Below are positions 1 to 11,332 of a DNA stretch of 64,000 nucleotides, one piece after another. Where the stretch lies: assembly GCA_963824225.1 (NCBI GenBank), contig CAWGOF010000003.1, forward strand, positions 1,302,001 through 1,366,000, read 5' to 3'. How positions within the stretch are numbered: the stretch's first letter is position 1; each line of letters starts with the position of its first letter. This DNA is from CAWGOF01 sp963824225 (lineage in GTDB: Bacteria > Acidobacteriota > Polarisedimenticolia > Polarisedimenticolales > Polarisedimenticolaceae). A model generated the notes under the pieces. It did no database searches, had not been told where the DNA came from, and was given only the letters and a program-made list of their open reading frames with translations. Made by a program: the position numbers and the translations under genes.

Positions 1-68
1 ACCGGGCCCGCGCTGTTCACCGCCTTGGCGATCGCCGAACAACAACCGAAACCCGGAGACGACAGGTC

Positions 69-1571
<1,503 letters not shown>

Positions 1572-1650
1572 TCCGTGACGCGCGGGGATCGGCCGACGAT
1601 CCCCGCGCGCCGCCGGTGATACCCTGGCCTAGAGCCTCGGAGGATCGGAC

Positions 1651-2673
1651 GTGGGTATCCGGGTCGGCTTGATGGGCCTCGGCCGGATCGGTCGCAACCT
1701 GTTCCGGATCCTGTACAACCGAACGGACGTCCAGGTGGCCCTCGTCGCGGACGTGGCCGAGCCGAAGGCCGTCGAGTACCTGCTGCGCTTCGACACGATC
1801 CTCGGGAGGTTCCCGGACGAGCTGCGGCTTCGCGAGGGCAGCTTCTACGTCGCTGGCAAGCGGATCCCCCTGCACGTGGAGAGCGCCGCGGGCGACGTGC
1901 CGCCGTGGGATGCCCACGGCGTCGACATCGTGGTCGAGGCGACCGCGCGCTCGCGGGGCCGGGCCGAGATCGAGCGGCACCTGGCCCGGGGAGTTCACGG
2001 CGTGATCCTGTGCGCCCCGCCGCGGGAGCGGCCCGACGCCACGATCGTGATCGGCGTGAACGACGACCGCCTGCGTCCGAGCGACCGGATCGTCTCGAAC
2101 GGCTCGTGCACGGCGCACTGCGCCGCGCCCGTGATGCGCGTCCTGCACGAGGCGTTCGGTATCGAGCGCGCGTTCCTCAGCACCGTGCACGCGTACACGA
2201 ACCAGCAGCGCCTGGCCGATGTCCCGGCCGAGGACCTGCGCAGCGGCCGCGCGGCGGCGGAGAACATCATCCCGCAGACGACCAACGCGGCGCAGGTGAT
2301 CGAGGAGCTGATCCCCGAGCTCGCCGGGCGCGTCACGGCGATGGCGATGAACGTCCCCGTGCCGAACGGCTCGGTCGTCGATCTCGTGTGCTGGCACGAC
2401 CGCCCGGTGACGCGGACCGCGATCCACGAGGTCGTGCGCAGCGCGGCCGCGACCGCGCGCCTGAGGTCGATCCTCGAGTTCGAGGAAGACCCGATCGTGT
2501 CCGCCGACATCGCGCGCAGCCCGTACTCGGGCACGTTCGACGCCGACGCCACGATGGTGCTGGGCGACCGCCTGTCGAAGACGCTCACGTGGTACGACAA
2601 CGGGTGGGGCTACGCGCACCGGGTCGTCGACCTGATCCGCCGCATGACCGAGGTGCGCGGAGCCGCGTCGTGA
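1651..2673 (+). CDS. Atypical GAPDH-like dehydrogenase, first of a tandem pair
   Basis: 340 residues of the glyceraldehyde-3-phosphate dehydrogenase fold. The N-terminal dinucleotide motif is VGLMGLGRIGRN rather than INGFGRIGR. The catalytic loop reads SCTAHCAAP instead of SCTTNC, so the active-site Cys is kept, and the catalytic His (STVHAYT) is also kept. Phosphate-site positions differ from the canonical paralogue next door: TTTGAA becomes TTNAAQ, MAMRVP becomes MAMNVP (the Arg is replaced by Asn), and WYDNEWGYANR becomes WYDNGWGYAHR. It overlaps the second GAPDH by 4 nt (GTGA), so the two are probably cotranslated. It may be a divergent GAPDH with a different substrate or cofactor, or a partner subunit. 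The family is certain; the reaction is not. Confidence 0.85.
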   Translation: MGIRVGLMGLGRIGRNLFRILYNRTDVQVALVADVAEPKAVEYLLRFDTILGRFPDELRLREGSFYVAGKRIPLHVESAAGDVPPWDAHGVDIVVEATARSRGRAEIERHLARGVHGVILCAPPRERPDATIVIGVNDDRLRPSDRIVSNGSCTAHCAAPVMRVLHEAFGIERAFLSTVHAYTNQQRLADVPAEDLRSGRAAAENIIPQTTNAAQVIEELIPELAGRVTAMAMNVPVPNGSVVDLVCWHDRPVTRTAIHEVVRSAAATARLRSILEFEEDPIVSADIARSPYSGTFDADATMVLGDRLSKTLTWYDNGWGYAHRVVDLIRRMTEVRGAAS

Positions 2674-3677
2674 GCGCCGCGATCCGGGTCGGGATCAATG
2701 GCTTCGGCCGCATCGGGCGCAGCGTGTTCCGGATCCTCGCCGATCGTCCGGCGGTCGAGGTCGTGGCGATCAACGACCTGTACGACAACGAGCAGCTGGC
2801 GTATCTGCTGGCCTACGACACCGTGATGCGGACGTTCGATCGGGACGTCCGGGCCGAGGGCGACGAGCTCGTCGTCTCAGGGCGCCACGTGGCCATGACG
2901 GCGCAGCGCGACCCGGCCGAGATCCCGTGGCGCGCGCTCGGCGCCAACATCGTCGTCGAATCGACCGGCGTGTTCCGCTCGCGCGAGCCGCTCGAGCGCC
3001 ACCTGGCGGCCGGCGCCAAGCGTGTGATCCTGACGGTGCCGGCGAAGGACGAGATCGATGCGACGATCGTGCTCGGCGTCAACGATGGCGATCTGCGCCC
3101 GGAGCATCGCATCGTGTCGAACGCCTCGTGCACGACGAACTGCCTGGCCCCCGTGGCCAAGGTGCTCGACGACGCGTTCGGGATCGATGCGGGCTTCGTC
3201 ACCACGGTCCATGCGTACACGAATGACCAGCGCCTGGCCGACGTGCCGCACAAGGATCTACGACGAAGCCGCGCCGCGGCCGAGAACATCATCCCCACGA
3301 CGACCGGCGCGGCCCGCGCCGTGGGGAAGGTCCTGCCGCGGCTCAAGGGCCGGCTCGACGGCATGGCGATGCGCGTCCCGGTGCCCGACGGCTCGATCGT
3401 CGACCTGACCTGCCGGTTCGTTCGGCGCGTGACGCGCGACGAGATCCATGCGGCGATGCGCGCGGCCGCGGCCGGGCCGCTCCGGCGGATCCTCGAGTAC
3501 AGCGAGACGCCCCTCGTTTCGAGCGACGTGATCGGGAACCCGCACTCGTCGATCTTCGACTCGCTGTGCACGCGCGCCGCGGGCGACGACTGGGCCAAGG
3601 TCGTCGCCTGGTACGACAACGAATGGGGCTACGCGAACCGCGTGGTCGATCTGATCGAGCGCATGGGCTCGGCGTAG
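2670..3677 (+). CDS. gap: Glyceraldehyde-3-phosphate dehydrogenase (canonical)
   Basis: 335 residues. It converts glyceraldehyde-3-phosphate, phosphate and NAD to 1,3-bisphosphoglycerate in glycolysis. It has INGFGRIGR, the nucleotide-specificity segment AINDLYDNE, the catalytic SNASCTTNCLAP, the base HAYTNDQR, the phosphate-site TTTGAARAV and MRVPVPDGS, and the closing WYDNEWGYANR. The chosen GTG start overlaps the TGA of the upstream paralogue (GTGA), the same coupling seen in several operons of this window. Longer in-frame extensions upstream are only a shadow of the first GAPDH gene. Confidence 0.96.
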   Translation: MSAAIRVGINGFGRIGRSVFRILADRPAVEVVAINDLYDNEQLAYLLAYDTVMRTFDRDVRAEGDELVVSGRHVAMTAQRDPAEIPWRALGANIVVESTGVFRSREPLERHLAAGAKRVILTVPAKDEIDATIVLGVNDGDLRPEHRIVSNASCTTNCLAPVAKVLDDAFGIDAGFVTTVHAYTNDQRLADVPHKDLRRSRAAAENIIPTTTGAARAVGKVLPRLKGRLDGMAMRVPVPDGSIVDLTCRFVRRVTRDEIHAAMRAAAAGPLRRILEYSETPLVSSDVIGNPHSSIFDSLCTRAAGDDWAKVVAWYDNEWGYANRVVDLIERMGSA

Positions 3678-3683
3678 AGCCGG

Positions 3684-4499
3684 TCAGCCCGGGTACAGGT
3701 CTTCCGGAAGGCTGGTCCACAGGTCGCGACCCTCCGGGTCTCCGTCGAACCGGAACGTGACCTTGTAGCGCGGGATGTCGGTAAAATTGATGGGCCGGCC
3801 CACGTGGTCGTTGCGCAGCCAGACCGAGAGCCGCCGGAAGTTTCGCGCCACGGCAGCCTGCGCCTCGGGCAGGCTCCCCGGGCCCGGAGCGGGGGCATCT
3901 CCGGCGCGGACCCGCTCGACGATCTGGAGCACCGAAAGCGGCCGACCCTGCTCATCCACGTACGTTGCCGAGTACAGCGGGTCGAGGCAGATCCAGCGGC
4001 GTTCCACGGGAAGCCACGCTTCGATGACCTCGTGATCCAACACGGTCACGTACCGCGCACGGTAGCCGAGCGCCATGAGGGACTGGGCCAGGACGTAGTT
4101 GTACTGGGCGCAGAACCCTCCGGTGAACCCGCGCCGGATGTCCCGCAGGATGATCCGCGCGTCGAGCGGCGGGTACGGGTCGGGGATGCCGGGCTCGAAC
4201 TGCTTCCGCGTCCACGACGTCAGCGCGCGAAAGCGATCGAGGTCGGTCGGCTCTCCGGCGATCACCGCATCGAGGTGCTCGCCGGTCCGCAGCTCGGTCA
4301 GGGCCGCAGGCTCGTCGAACGTGAACTCGAACCGGCTTCGGTGCTGGACGAGGGCCGGGTCGACGAACCTCATGACTCGCATGACCGGCCCGGTGGCCGG
4401 CGCGGCGCCACGCGAGCCGTGCGCGTACTGCAGCCAGACCACGCCTCCGATCAGGCCCGCCACGACTACCCCGATCGAGACGATGAGCGTACGGCGCAT
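3684..4499 (-). CDS. Membrane-anchored transglutaminase-like protein
   Basis: 271 residues. The N-terminus has a hydrophobic stretch (about residues 5-24, LIVSIGVVVAGLIGGVVWLQ) that should act as a signal anchor. The core matches the transglutaminase/papain-like fold: the nucleophile Cys in GGFCAQYNYVLAQSL, followed by RARYVTVLDHEVIEAWLP (His) and RRWICLDPLYSATY (Asp), giving a Cys-His-Asp triad in the expected order. Bacterial members are proteases or amide-processing enzymes of unknown substrate. The gene is convergent with gap (6-nt gap) and probably has its own promoter upstream of 4499. The specific function is not known. Confidence 0.75.
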   Translation of the reverse strand: MRRTLIVSIGVVVAGLIGGVVWLQYAHGSRGAAPATGPVMRVMRFVDPALVQHRSRFEFTFDEPAALTELRTGEHLDAVIAGEPTDLDRFRALTSWTRKQFEPGIPDPYPPLDARIILRDIRRGFTGGFCAQYNYVLAQSLMALGYRARYVTVLDHEVIEAWLPVERRWICLDPLYSATYVDEQGRPLSVLQIVERVRAGDAPAPGPGSLPEAQAAVARNFRRLSVWLRNDHVGRPINFTDIPRYKVTFRFDGDPEGRDLWTSLPEDLYPG

Positions 4500-4541
4500 G
4501 AACCGGACCTCCCCCCGGTCGCGGATACGTTCCCCTCCTTG

Positions 4542-6209
4542 TTATAGGCCGGGGGACACTCCGCGCAAGCCGGCCGCGCTCTCGATCTCGAGCGTCAACG
4601 GGCCGCGGCCCGAGACCTCGGGCGGCCCGAAGTACTGGATCGACCCGGGGTAGACGTAGGCATCGTCGATGGCCCAGCGCTCGCGCTCGGCAGCGAACGC
4701 GCGGAACGCGGGCCCGCGGGTCTCGACGAGCGCCTTGCCGATGACCGGGACGCTGCGGCCCTTGCGCATCTCCATGCGCAGGAGCGAGGTCAGCGGGATG
4801 GCCGAGGCGCGCCACGCGGTCGGGTCCTGCGCCAACCCTTCGACCGCCGCGACGTAGCCCGTCCGACCGGACGCCACGAGCGCGGCGGCGACGTGGCCCA
4901 GCGTGTACGTGTAGTCGGCATCGAAGTTCGACGGCGCCGCGCAGCGCCCCTCGTAGCCGAAGAAGTGCGTCTGCGCCTGGAACTTGCCCCGGAAGCGCCC
5001 GTCGAGGGCCGCTGCCTCGAGTCGCGCGGCGACGCCCTGAACGAGGAGCGCTTCGGTGTCGATCTTGCTGACCTGGACGTTGCCGTGCGCGTCGCGGTCG
5101 AGCAGCAGCTGCTCGCGGATCCGCGGGGGCAGCGCGTCGAACGTCGACCGCGCCGCGTTCCCCAGCCGCTCGCGCACCGATCCGGGAGTGGCGTCCGGTG
5201 TTGCATCGGCGCCCGCGCGAAGCAGCCCGTTCAGCTCCACGATCAGCGCTCGCATCTCGGGGACGAACTCGATCAAGCCCTCGGGGACGAGGCAGACGCC
5301 ATAGCTCCGGCCGGCCTCGGCCCGCAGACGCACGACCTCGGCCACGCGCTCCACGGTCGCGGCCAGGGTCTCGCCTCGCTCCTCGGCCTCCTCGCCGATC
5401 AGGGCCACGTTGGGTCGCACCCTGAGCGCGCACTCGAGTGTCACGTGGCTCGCGCTGCGGCCCATCAAGCGCACGAAGTGCCAATACTTGCCGGCGCTGC
5501 GTGCGTCCCGGGCGATGTTCCCGACGAGCTCGGCGTAGACCTTCGTCGCGGTGTCGAACCCGAACGAGGCCTCGATCCCGCCACCCTTCATGTCGCCATC
5601 GATCGTCTTGGGCACACCGACGACCGCGGTGTCGACCCCGCGGGACCGGAACTGCTCGGCCAGGATCGCGGCGTTCGTGTTCGAGTCGTCGCCCCCGACG
5701 ACGACGAGGCCGTCGAGCGCGAGGCTGCGGCACGTCTCGGCGCATACGCCGATCTGCTCGTCGGTCTCGATCTTGTCGCGACCCGAGCCGATCAGATCGA
5801 ACCCACCGGTGTTGCGGTACGACTCGACGGCCGCGGGCGGCAGCTCGGTGAAGCGCGAGGTCAAGATGCCCCGCGGCCCACCGAGAAAGCCGAGCACGGT
5901 GGAGCTCGGCTCGAGCGCGGCGAGCGCATCGACGAGGCCGACGACGACGTTGTGCCCTCCGGGCGCCTGGCCGCCGCTCAGGACCACCCCGACGCGCACG
6001 GGCCGGCGGTCCGCCATCCCCGCACCGGGCTCGAGCCGCAGCACGGGTTGGTCCGCGGTGTGCGGGAAGCGCTCGCGGATCGCCGGATCGACTGGCCCCG
6101 CCGCACCCTCGGTGAGTCTCACGCGGGCGATCCCGTCACGCAGCGCGGTCGGGAGCCGCGGCCGGTAGGCGAGGCGGGCGGCCTCGAACGGTGAGACGTC
6201 GCTGGCCAT
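4542..6209 (-). CDS. pfp: Pyrophosphate-dependent 6-phosphofructokinase, long type
   Basis: 555 residues. It catalyses the reversible phosphorylation of fructose-6-phosphate with pyrophosphate. The phosphoryl-donor loop is GGDDSNTNAA; the second Asp in GGDD is the hallmark of PPi rather than ATP enzymes. It is followed by PKTIDGDMKGG, which carries the catalytic TIDGD and the PPi-type Lys, and by MGRSASHV for substrate binding. The N-terminal VGVVLSGGQAPGGHN motif is intact. The length matches the long plant-like or spirochaete-like PPi-PFK class. A soluble pyrophosphatase is encoded at 30.3 kb, so PPi supply must be balanced between the two. The gene stands alone. Confidence 0.93.
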   Translation of the reverse strand: MASDVSPFEAARLAYRPRLPTALRDGIARVRLTEGAAGPVDPAIRERFPHTADQPVLRLEPGAGMADRRPVRVGVVLSGGQAPGGHNVVVGLVDALAALEPSSTVLGFLGGPRGILTSRFTELPPAAVESYRNTGGFDLIGSGRDKIETDEQIGVCAETCRSLALDGLVVVGGDDSNTNAAILAEQFRSRGVDTAVVGVPKTIDGDMKGGGIEASFGFDTATKVYAELVGNIARDARSAGKYWHFVRLMGRSASHVTLECALRVRPNVALIGEEAEERGETLAATVERVAEVVRLRAEAGRSYGVCLVPEGLIEFVPEMRALIVELNGLLRAGADATPDATPGSVRERLGNAARSTFDALPPRIREQLLLDRDAHGNVQVSKIDTEALLVQGVAARLEAAALDGRFRGKFQAQTHFFGYEGRCAAPSNFDADYTYTLGHVAAALVASGRTGYVAAVEGLAQDPTAWRASAIPLTSLLRMEMRKGRSVPVIGKALVETRGPAFRAFAAERERWAIDDAYVYPGSIQYFGPPEVSGRGPLTLEIESAAGLRGVSPGL

Positions 6210-6278
6210 CGTCGTGCGTTCGTGATTATAGGTCAGCGCCGGGATGCGCTATTCTCCCGCTTCCGCCGAGGGACCCGG

Positions 6279-9200
6279 ATGTCGAGTGATCGAGCGTGGC
6301 GCGCTGCGCGGCTGTTCGTTGTGGCCACCGGCTTGCTCGCGATCCCCGCGTGCTGGCCCGTGCCGCCGGACGAGGTTCCGGAGGCCGCGATCCGACACAA
6401 CACCCTCGGGACGTCCTACCTCGGCCAGCAGAAGTGGCCCGAGGCCGAGGCGGCGTTTCGCCAGCTGCTCGCGCTCCGGCCGAAGGACACGGTTCCGCTG
6501 GTCAACACGGCGATCGCGCTGGTGCAGCGGGGTAGCTCGGACGAGGCGCGGTCGCTGTTCGAGCGCGCCCTGGCCCTCGATCCCGACGAGCCGCACGCGC
6601 ACTACGGTCTGGGGCTCCTGTGGAAGAACGAGGGCGAGTTCGAGCGTGCGGCACCGCACTTCGAGGCCGTCGAGCGCAGCGATCCGCGGGACGTCCTGAC
6701 GCAGTACAACCTGGGCAGCGTGCTCGCGCGGATCGGCCGCGAGGGCGAGGCCGAGGCGCACCTGAGACGGGCGCTCGAGCTCGACCCGACGCACGTGTTC
6801 GAGCCTCTATGCGCTCGGCCGGCTGCTGCTCCAGCGCAGCGATCCCACCGAGGGCACGAGGCTGATCGAGGAGTCCCAGCGCATCCGCGCGCGATCGGGC
6901 CTCGACGAAGCGGTCGGTATGCAGTACGGGGAGCAGGGACCGTACGCGATGGGCATCGATTACCCGGCGGACGCCCTCGCGGCAGGTCCCGCCGTGCCGG
7001 TGACGTTCGAGCCCGGAGGGAGCGCCCCGGCCGGCTCGATGCGTCCGCCGTGGGCCCGGACCCGCCTGGGCGCCCGCTCGGCGGTCGTCGTCGCCGCAGC
7101 CGACACCCTGTCGATCGTGCCCCCGACGGGAACCGACGAGCCACTGCTGCGTATCGAGCCGGGGCCGGTACTGGCCCTTGCGTCGGGCGACGTCGACAAC
7201 GACGGAGCGGTCGAGGTGCTCGTCTTCTCGGGCGGGAGCGCGGCTCGCATCGCGGTCCACCGGATCGAAGGTGACGCTCGGCGCCCGACCGGCGAGACCG
7301 CGAACGTGTACCGGCTCGATCTCGGATCGGCGCCGACCGCGGCCGCCCTGACCCTCGGCGACCTCGATCACGACGGCGATCTCGACCTCGTCGACTGCTG
7401 GGCCACCGCGGCGTCCTCGCATTGCGACGTCGGGACGAACGACGGAGCCGGCGCGTTCACGATCCGATCGTCCGCCTTGCACGGGTTCGAGCTGAACGCC
7501 AAGGGAGCACGATTCCTCGACATCGTGTTCTCGGACACGGACAACGACCGCGACGTCGACCTGGTCCTCGCCCAGTCGAACGGCCTGCACGTGCTCGCGA
7601 ACCAGCGCGACGGGAAGCTCCTCGACGTGAGCCGAGCGACCGGACTCGACGCGGGGCCGACCCAAGTGCACGGGCTCGCGGTGGTCGACCTGGACAAGAA
7701 CGGGTTCATGGACCTCGTGACCGCGACGGAGGACGGGCTCGTCTGGCACCGGAACGAGCGTGGCGCGTTCGCGCGCGAGAGGCTCGCGGGAAAGACGGCG
7801 CCCACGTCGTCCGTCGTCGTGTTCGATGCCGACAACGACGGATTCCTCGACGTGGTGGTCGCGGGGAAGGATGGCGGGCTCGAGGCGCTGCGCAACGAGG
7901 GTCGCGGACGGTTCGAGGCCGCACCGGGCTGGCTCGCCGGCCAGACCGGCCACCCGCTCGTCGCGCTCGACGCGCACGGAGACGGCGCGCTCGATCTGCT
8001 GGTCTCGCGTCCGCCGGGCCAAGCGGTTGTGCTACGGAATCGTCTCGGCGCGGGGAACCACTGGATCACGATCGACTCGCACGGGGTGGGCGACAATCGG
8101 TTCGGCATCGGCGCGAAGGTCGAGGTGCTCGCGGGCGCGCTACGCCAGAAGCTGGAGGTCGTCGATCCCCTGCCTCTGCATTTCGGCCTCGGCGCGCGCG
8201 GGTCGGTCGACTCGGTGCGCCACCTCTGGCCGAGCGGCGTGTTGCAGGACGAGATCGACCTCGCCGCGGGGAAGACGGTCGAGGTGACCGCAGCTCGACC
8301 GCAAGGGCACGTCGTGCCCGCTGCTCTACGCCTGGCGCGACGGGGCGTGGCGTTTCGTGACCGACTTCCTCGGCGGCTCGGCCGTCGGGTACCGTCTCGC
8401 GCCCGACGCGGTCTCGGTCCCCGACACCGACGAGTACGTGAAGATCGAATCGGGCATCGAAGCGGACTCGGACGGCCGGTTGCGCCTGCGCGTCAACAAC
8501 CAGCTCGAGGAGGTGATCTGGTTCGATCAGCTCGAGCTCGTCGTCGTCGATCACCCGTCGGGCACCGCGGTGTTCCCGAACGAGCGGCTGGTTCCGGGCC
8601 CGCCGTGGCCCGAGTTCCGGCTGTACGCATCGCGCGAAGTGCGGCCCGTGCGCCGGGCACAGGAGACGACGACCGGCGCCGACCTCGGCCCCGTTCTCGC
8701 CGAGACCGATGGTCGTACCGCGTCGAGCTTCGATCTCCTTCCGTTCAAGGGCTACGCCGCGCCGCACGAGATCGAGCTCGACCTCGGCGCGTTCGCTGCG
8801 CGCGCGCGCGTGGTGCTGCTGCTCGACGGCTGGATCGACTACGCGGACTCGTCGGCCAACCTTGCCGCGTTCCAGGCCGGCGAGCGGCTCTCGCCGCCCG
8901 TGCTGTCGATCCCCGACGGTCGCGGACGGTTCGATCGGTCCCACGTGAGAATGGGGTTCCCCGCGGGCCTGCCGAAAACGCTGGCGGTCGAGCTGACCGG
9001 ACTGTTTCCCTCGGACGACCATCGGCTGCGCATCGCGACGAACATGCGGATCTACTGGGACCGAGCGCGTGTCCTCGTCGGCGGGGAGAACACGGCGCTG
9101 CGAGGTCCATCGCGTTCCGCCGCTCGCGGCCGAGCTGCGTACGGCGGCTTCCCGCAGGAGATCGAGCACGGCGCGCGCGAGCCGGCAGCGTACGACCCGG

Positions 9201-9600
9201 CGTCCGTGTCCGCAGGTGTCCCCGTGGAAGGCGCACGTCGGACGCTACACCGGTTTCGGCGACGTGGCCGAGCTCCTCGCCCTCGTGGACGACCGCTTCG
9301 TCACGACCCGGGGCGGTGACGAGATCGAGCTCACGCTTCGATTCGCCCGGACCCTTGCCTCCAGGCTTCGTGCGCACGTACCTCCTCTACGCCGACGGCT
9401 TCGGCAAGGACATGGACCCGAACTCGCTGGCGAGCGAGGAGGTCGGGCCCGTGCCGTTCCACGGCATGCCGTCCTACCCGTACGGGCCCGGCGTCGTCCA
9501 CCCCGCGCTCGACGAGCCGCTGCGGCCGGGACGCCTGGTTCTCGGCTCGCCGCGGGGCTGGCCCGGGCGGGCCGACGTCCCGGCCTCGCATGCGCCCTAG
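6279..9600 (+). pseudogene. TPR / FG-GAP / ASPIC-UnbV lipoprotein, broken by about six frameshifts
   Basis: A single ancestral gene is readable only by switching frame repeatedly. The start MSSDRAWRAARLF leads to a lipobox (LAIPAC) and TPR repeats. After a one-base insertion near 6800 the frame changes and gives FG-GAP/VCBS repeats (several D-x-D-x-D calcium loops such as DLDHDGDLDL) and the ASPIC/UnbV domain (NRFGIGAKVEV). Further shifts fall near 8290, 9103, 9128, 9195-9215 and 9334. The segment between 8297 and 9330 reads LLYAWRDGAWRFVTDFLGG through to a YTGFGDV segment. The last piece ends PSYPYGPGVVHPALDEP. Most shifts are explained by one extra base. The family is CRTAC1-like secreted or outer-membrane proteins. 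The choice between a decayed gene and local sequence error is open, but no other gene here is hit so often. Confidence 0.8.
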
Positions 9601-11329
9601 ACCGGGCCAAAGAGCCTGGGCTGCGCTCGCGCTCCTCCTCGCCTCCTGCTCCCCGGCCCGCGAGGAGCCACCCCTCGACCTGCTCGTTCGCTCAGGCACG
9701 CTCGTCGACGGGACGGGCTCGGCTCCCCGCAAAGGGGACGTCGGGATCGCCGGCGACCGGATCGTGCGCATCGGCTCGCTCGATGGGACCCCGGCGAAGC
9801 GCACGATCGATGCGACGGGCCTCGTCGTCGCACCGGGCGTCGTCGATCTCCACAGCCACGCCGACCTGATCCTGCTCGCCGAGCGGGAGACGCAGGAGCG
9901 GCTGCTCCAGGCCAAGCTGCTCCAGGGGGTCACGACGATCGTTGTCGGCAACTGCGGTCTCGGCGTGGCGCCGGCGACCGCCGCGGCGGCGGAGATCCTC
10001 GCCGCGGTCAACGGGTGGATGACGCCCCAAGGGGTGCGCGCGGGGCCGCTCGACACGCGCTCGTACCTCGACCGGCTCGAGACCCAGGGCGTCGTCCTGA
10101 ACGTCGCCACGCTCGTACCCCACGGCCCGGTCCGGATCTCGGCGATGGGGCTCAGGTCCGGTCGGCCGACCGACGCCGAGCTCGCGCGCATGACCCGCGA
10201 CGTCGAGGCGTCGCTCGACGCGGGGGCGTTCGGCCTCTCGGTCGGGTTGATCTACCCGCCCGGAATGTTCAGCGCAACCGACGAGCTGGTCGCTCTCGCC
10301 GGGCCGGTCGCGGCGCGAGGCCGGATCTTCACGGCCCACGTTCGCGGCTCGTCCGAGACACTCCTCGAGGCGACGCACGAGCTGATCGAGATCGCGCGAA
10401 CGAGCGACGCGCGGGTGCACCACTCGCACCTCGAAGCGGTCGGCGAAAGGTTCTGGCACGAGATCCCCGAGGTCCTGGCGCTCGAGGACGCAGCACGTGC
10501 CGCCGGGCTCCACGTGAGCCACGACGTGTTCCCGTACACGCGTGCCGCCACGATGATGGCGGCGATCTTTCCTCCCTGGGCGCTCGATGGTGGGATCGAA
10601 GCGCTGCTCGCACGACTGGCAGATCCGAGCACGCGAGACCGGATCCGGCGCGACGTCGCCGAGCGGATTCCGGCCTGGCCACCGTGGACCGCCGGCGGAT
10701 GGCCGCACAACCTGGTCGAGGCGGTGGGCTGGGACGGGATCATCGTGGCCAGCGTTCCGGCGGGCGGCGACGCCAAGCTCGTCGGACGATCGATCGAATC
10801 GGTGGCCCAGGAACGGGGCCGCGAACCGTTCGACGTCGTCACCGACCTGATGCTGGCATCCGGTGGAGCGGTGGGCCAGCAGGTAGCCGAGATCTCGGGC
10901 CGCGACGACGATCCGGGCGCACTCTTGACGATCCTCGACCACCCCGCGGCCGCCGTGATCAGCGATGCCGAGGACTACGGCCGCGGCGTTCCGCACCCGG
11001 CGCACGCCGGCGCGTTCGCGCGGGCCTTGCGGCTCGCTCGCGAGCGCGGATCGCTGCCGCTCGAGGAGATCGTACGGCGGATGACCGGCTATCCGGCCCA
11101 GATCCTCGGCCTCCCGGACCGCGGAGTCCTGCGCGAAGGCGCCGTCGCGGATCTCGTCCTGTTCGATCCTCAGACCGTCGCCGACGCCGCCAGCTGGGCC
11201 GAGCCGCGCCTTCCGCCCGTCGGCATCCCGTTCGTCGTGCTGGACGGACGGGTCGCCGTCGCGGCGGGGCGGCTCGTCCCCGGTGCCTCGGGCCGTGTGC
11301 TACGGGCCGCGGTCAACCGGAGCCGCTGA
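9590..11329 (+). CDS. N-acyl-D-amino-acid deacylase-type amidohydrolase, lipoprotein
   Basis: 579 residues. It begins with a lipoprotein signal (ALALLLASCSPA; Cys about residue 20), so it is probably anchored in the envelope. The amidohydrolase core follows: VVAPGVVDLHSHAD (HxH metal ligands), the family-typical VVGNCGLG (Cys ligand in D-aminoacylases), HSHLEAVG and the late Asp/His segment ISDAEDYG. D-aminoacylases remove acyl groups from N-acyl-D-amino acids and are often linked to peptidoglycan or D-amino-acid scavenging. The ATG lies within the last codons of the broken FG-GAP gene, with an 11-base overlap. The exact substrate is not deducible. Confidence 0.85.
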   Translation: MRPRPGQRAWAALALLLASCSPAREEPPLDLLVRSGTLVDGTGSAPRKGDVGIAGDRIVRIGSLDGTPAKRTIDATGLVVAPGVVDLHSHADLILLAERETQERLLQAKLLQGVTTIVVGNCGLGVAPATAAAAEILAAVNGWMTPQGVRAGPLDTRSYLDRLETQGVVLNVATLVPHGPVRISAMGLRSGRPTDAELARMTRDVEASLDAGAFGLSVGLIYPPGMFSATDELVALAGPVAARGRIFTAHVRGSSETLLEATHELIEIARTSDARVHHSHLEAVGERFWHEIPEVLALEDAARAAGLHVSHDVFPYTRAATMMAAIFPPWALDGGIEALLARLADPSTRDRIRRDVAERIPAWPPWTAGGWPHNLVEAVGWDGIIVASVPAGGDAKLVGRSIESVAQERGREPFDVVTDLMLASGGAVGQQVAEISGRDDDPGALLTILDHPAAAVISDAEDYGRGVPHPAHAGAFARALRLARERGSLPLEEIVRRMTGYPAQILGLPDRGVLREGAVADLVLFDPQTVADAASWAEPRLPPVGIPFVVLDGRVAVAAGRLVPGASGRVLRAAVNRSR

Positions 11330-11332
11330 GCC

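Noticed and set aside
1905..2669. Long plus-strand frame extending the second GAPDH upstream
   Set aside because: It is an out-of-frame reading of the first GAPDH, low-complexity Arg/Ala-rich. The GTG at 2670 gives the conserved N-terminus.
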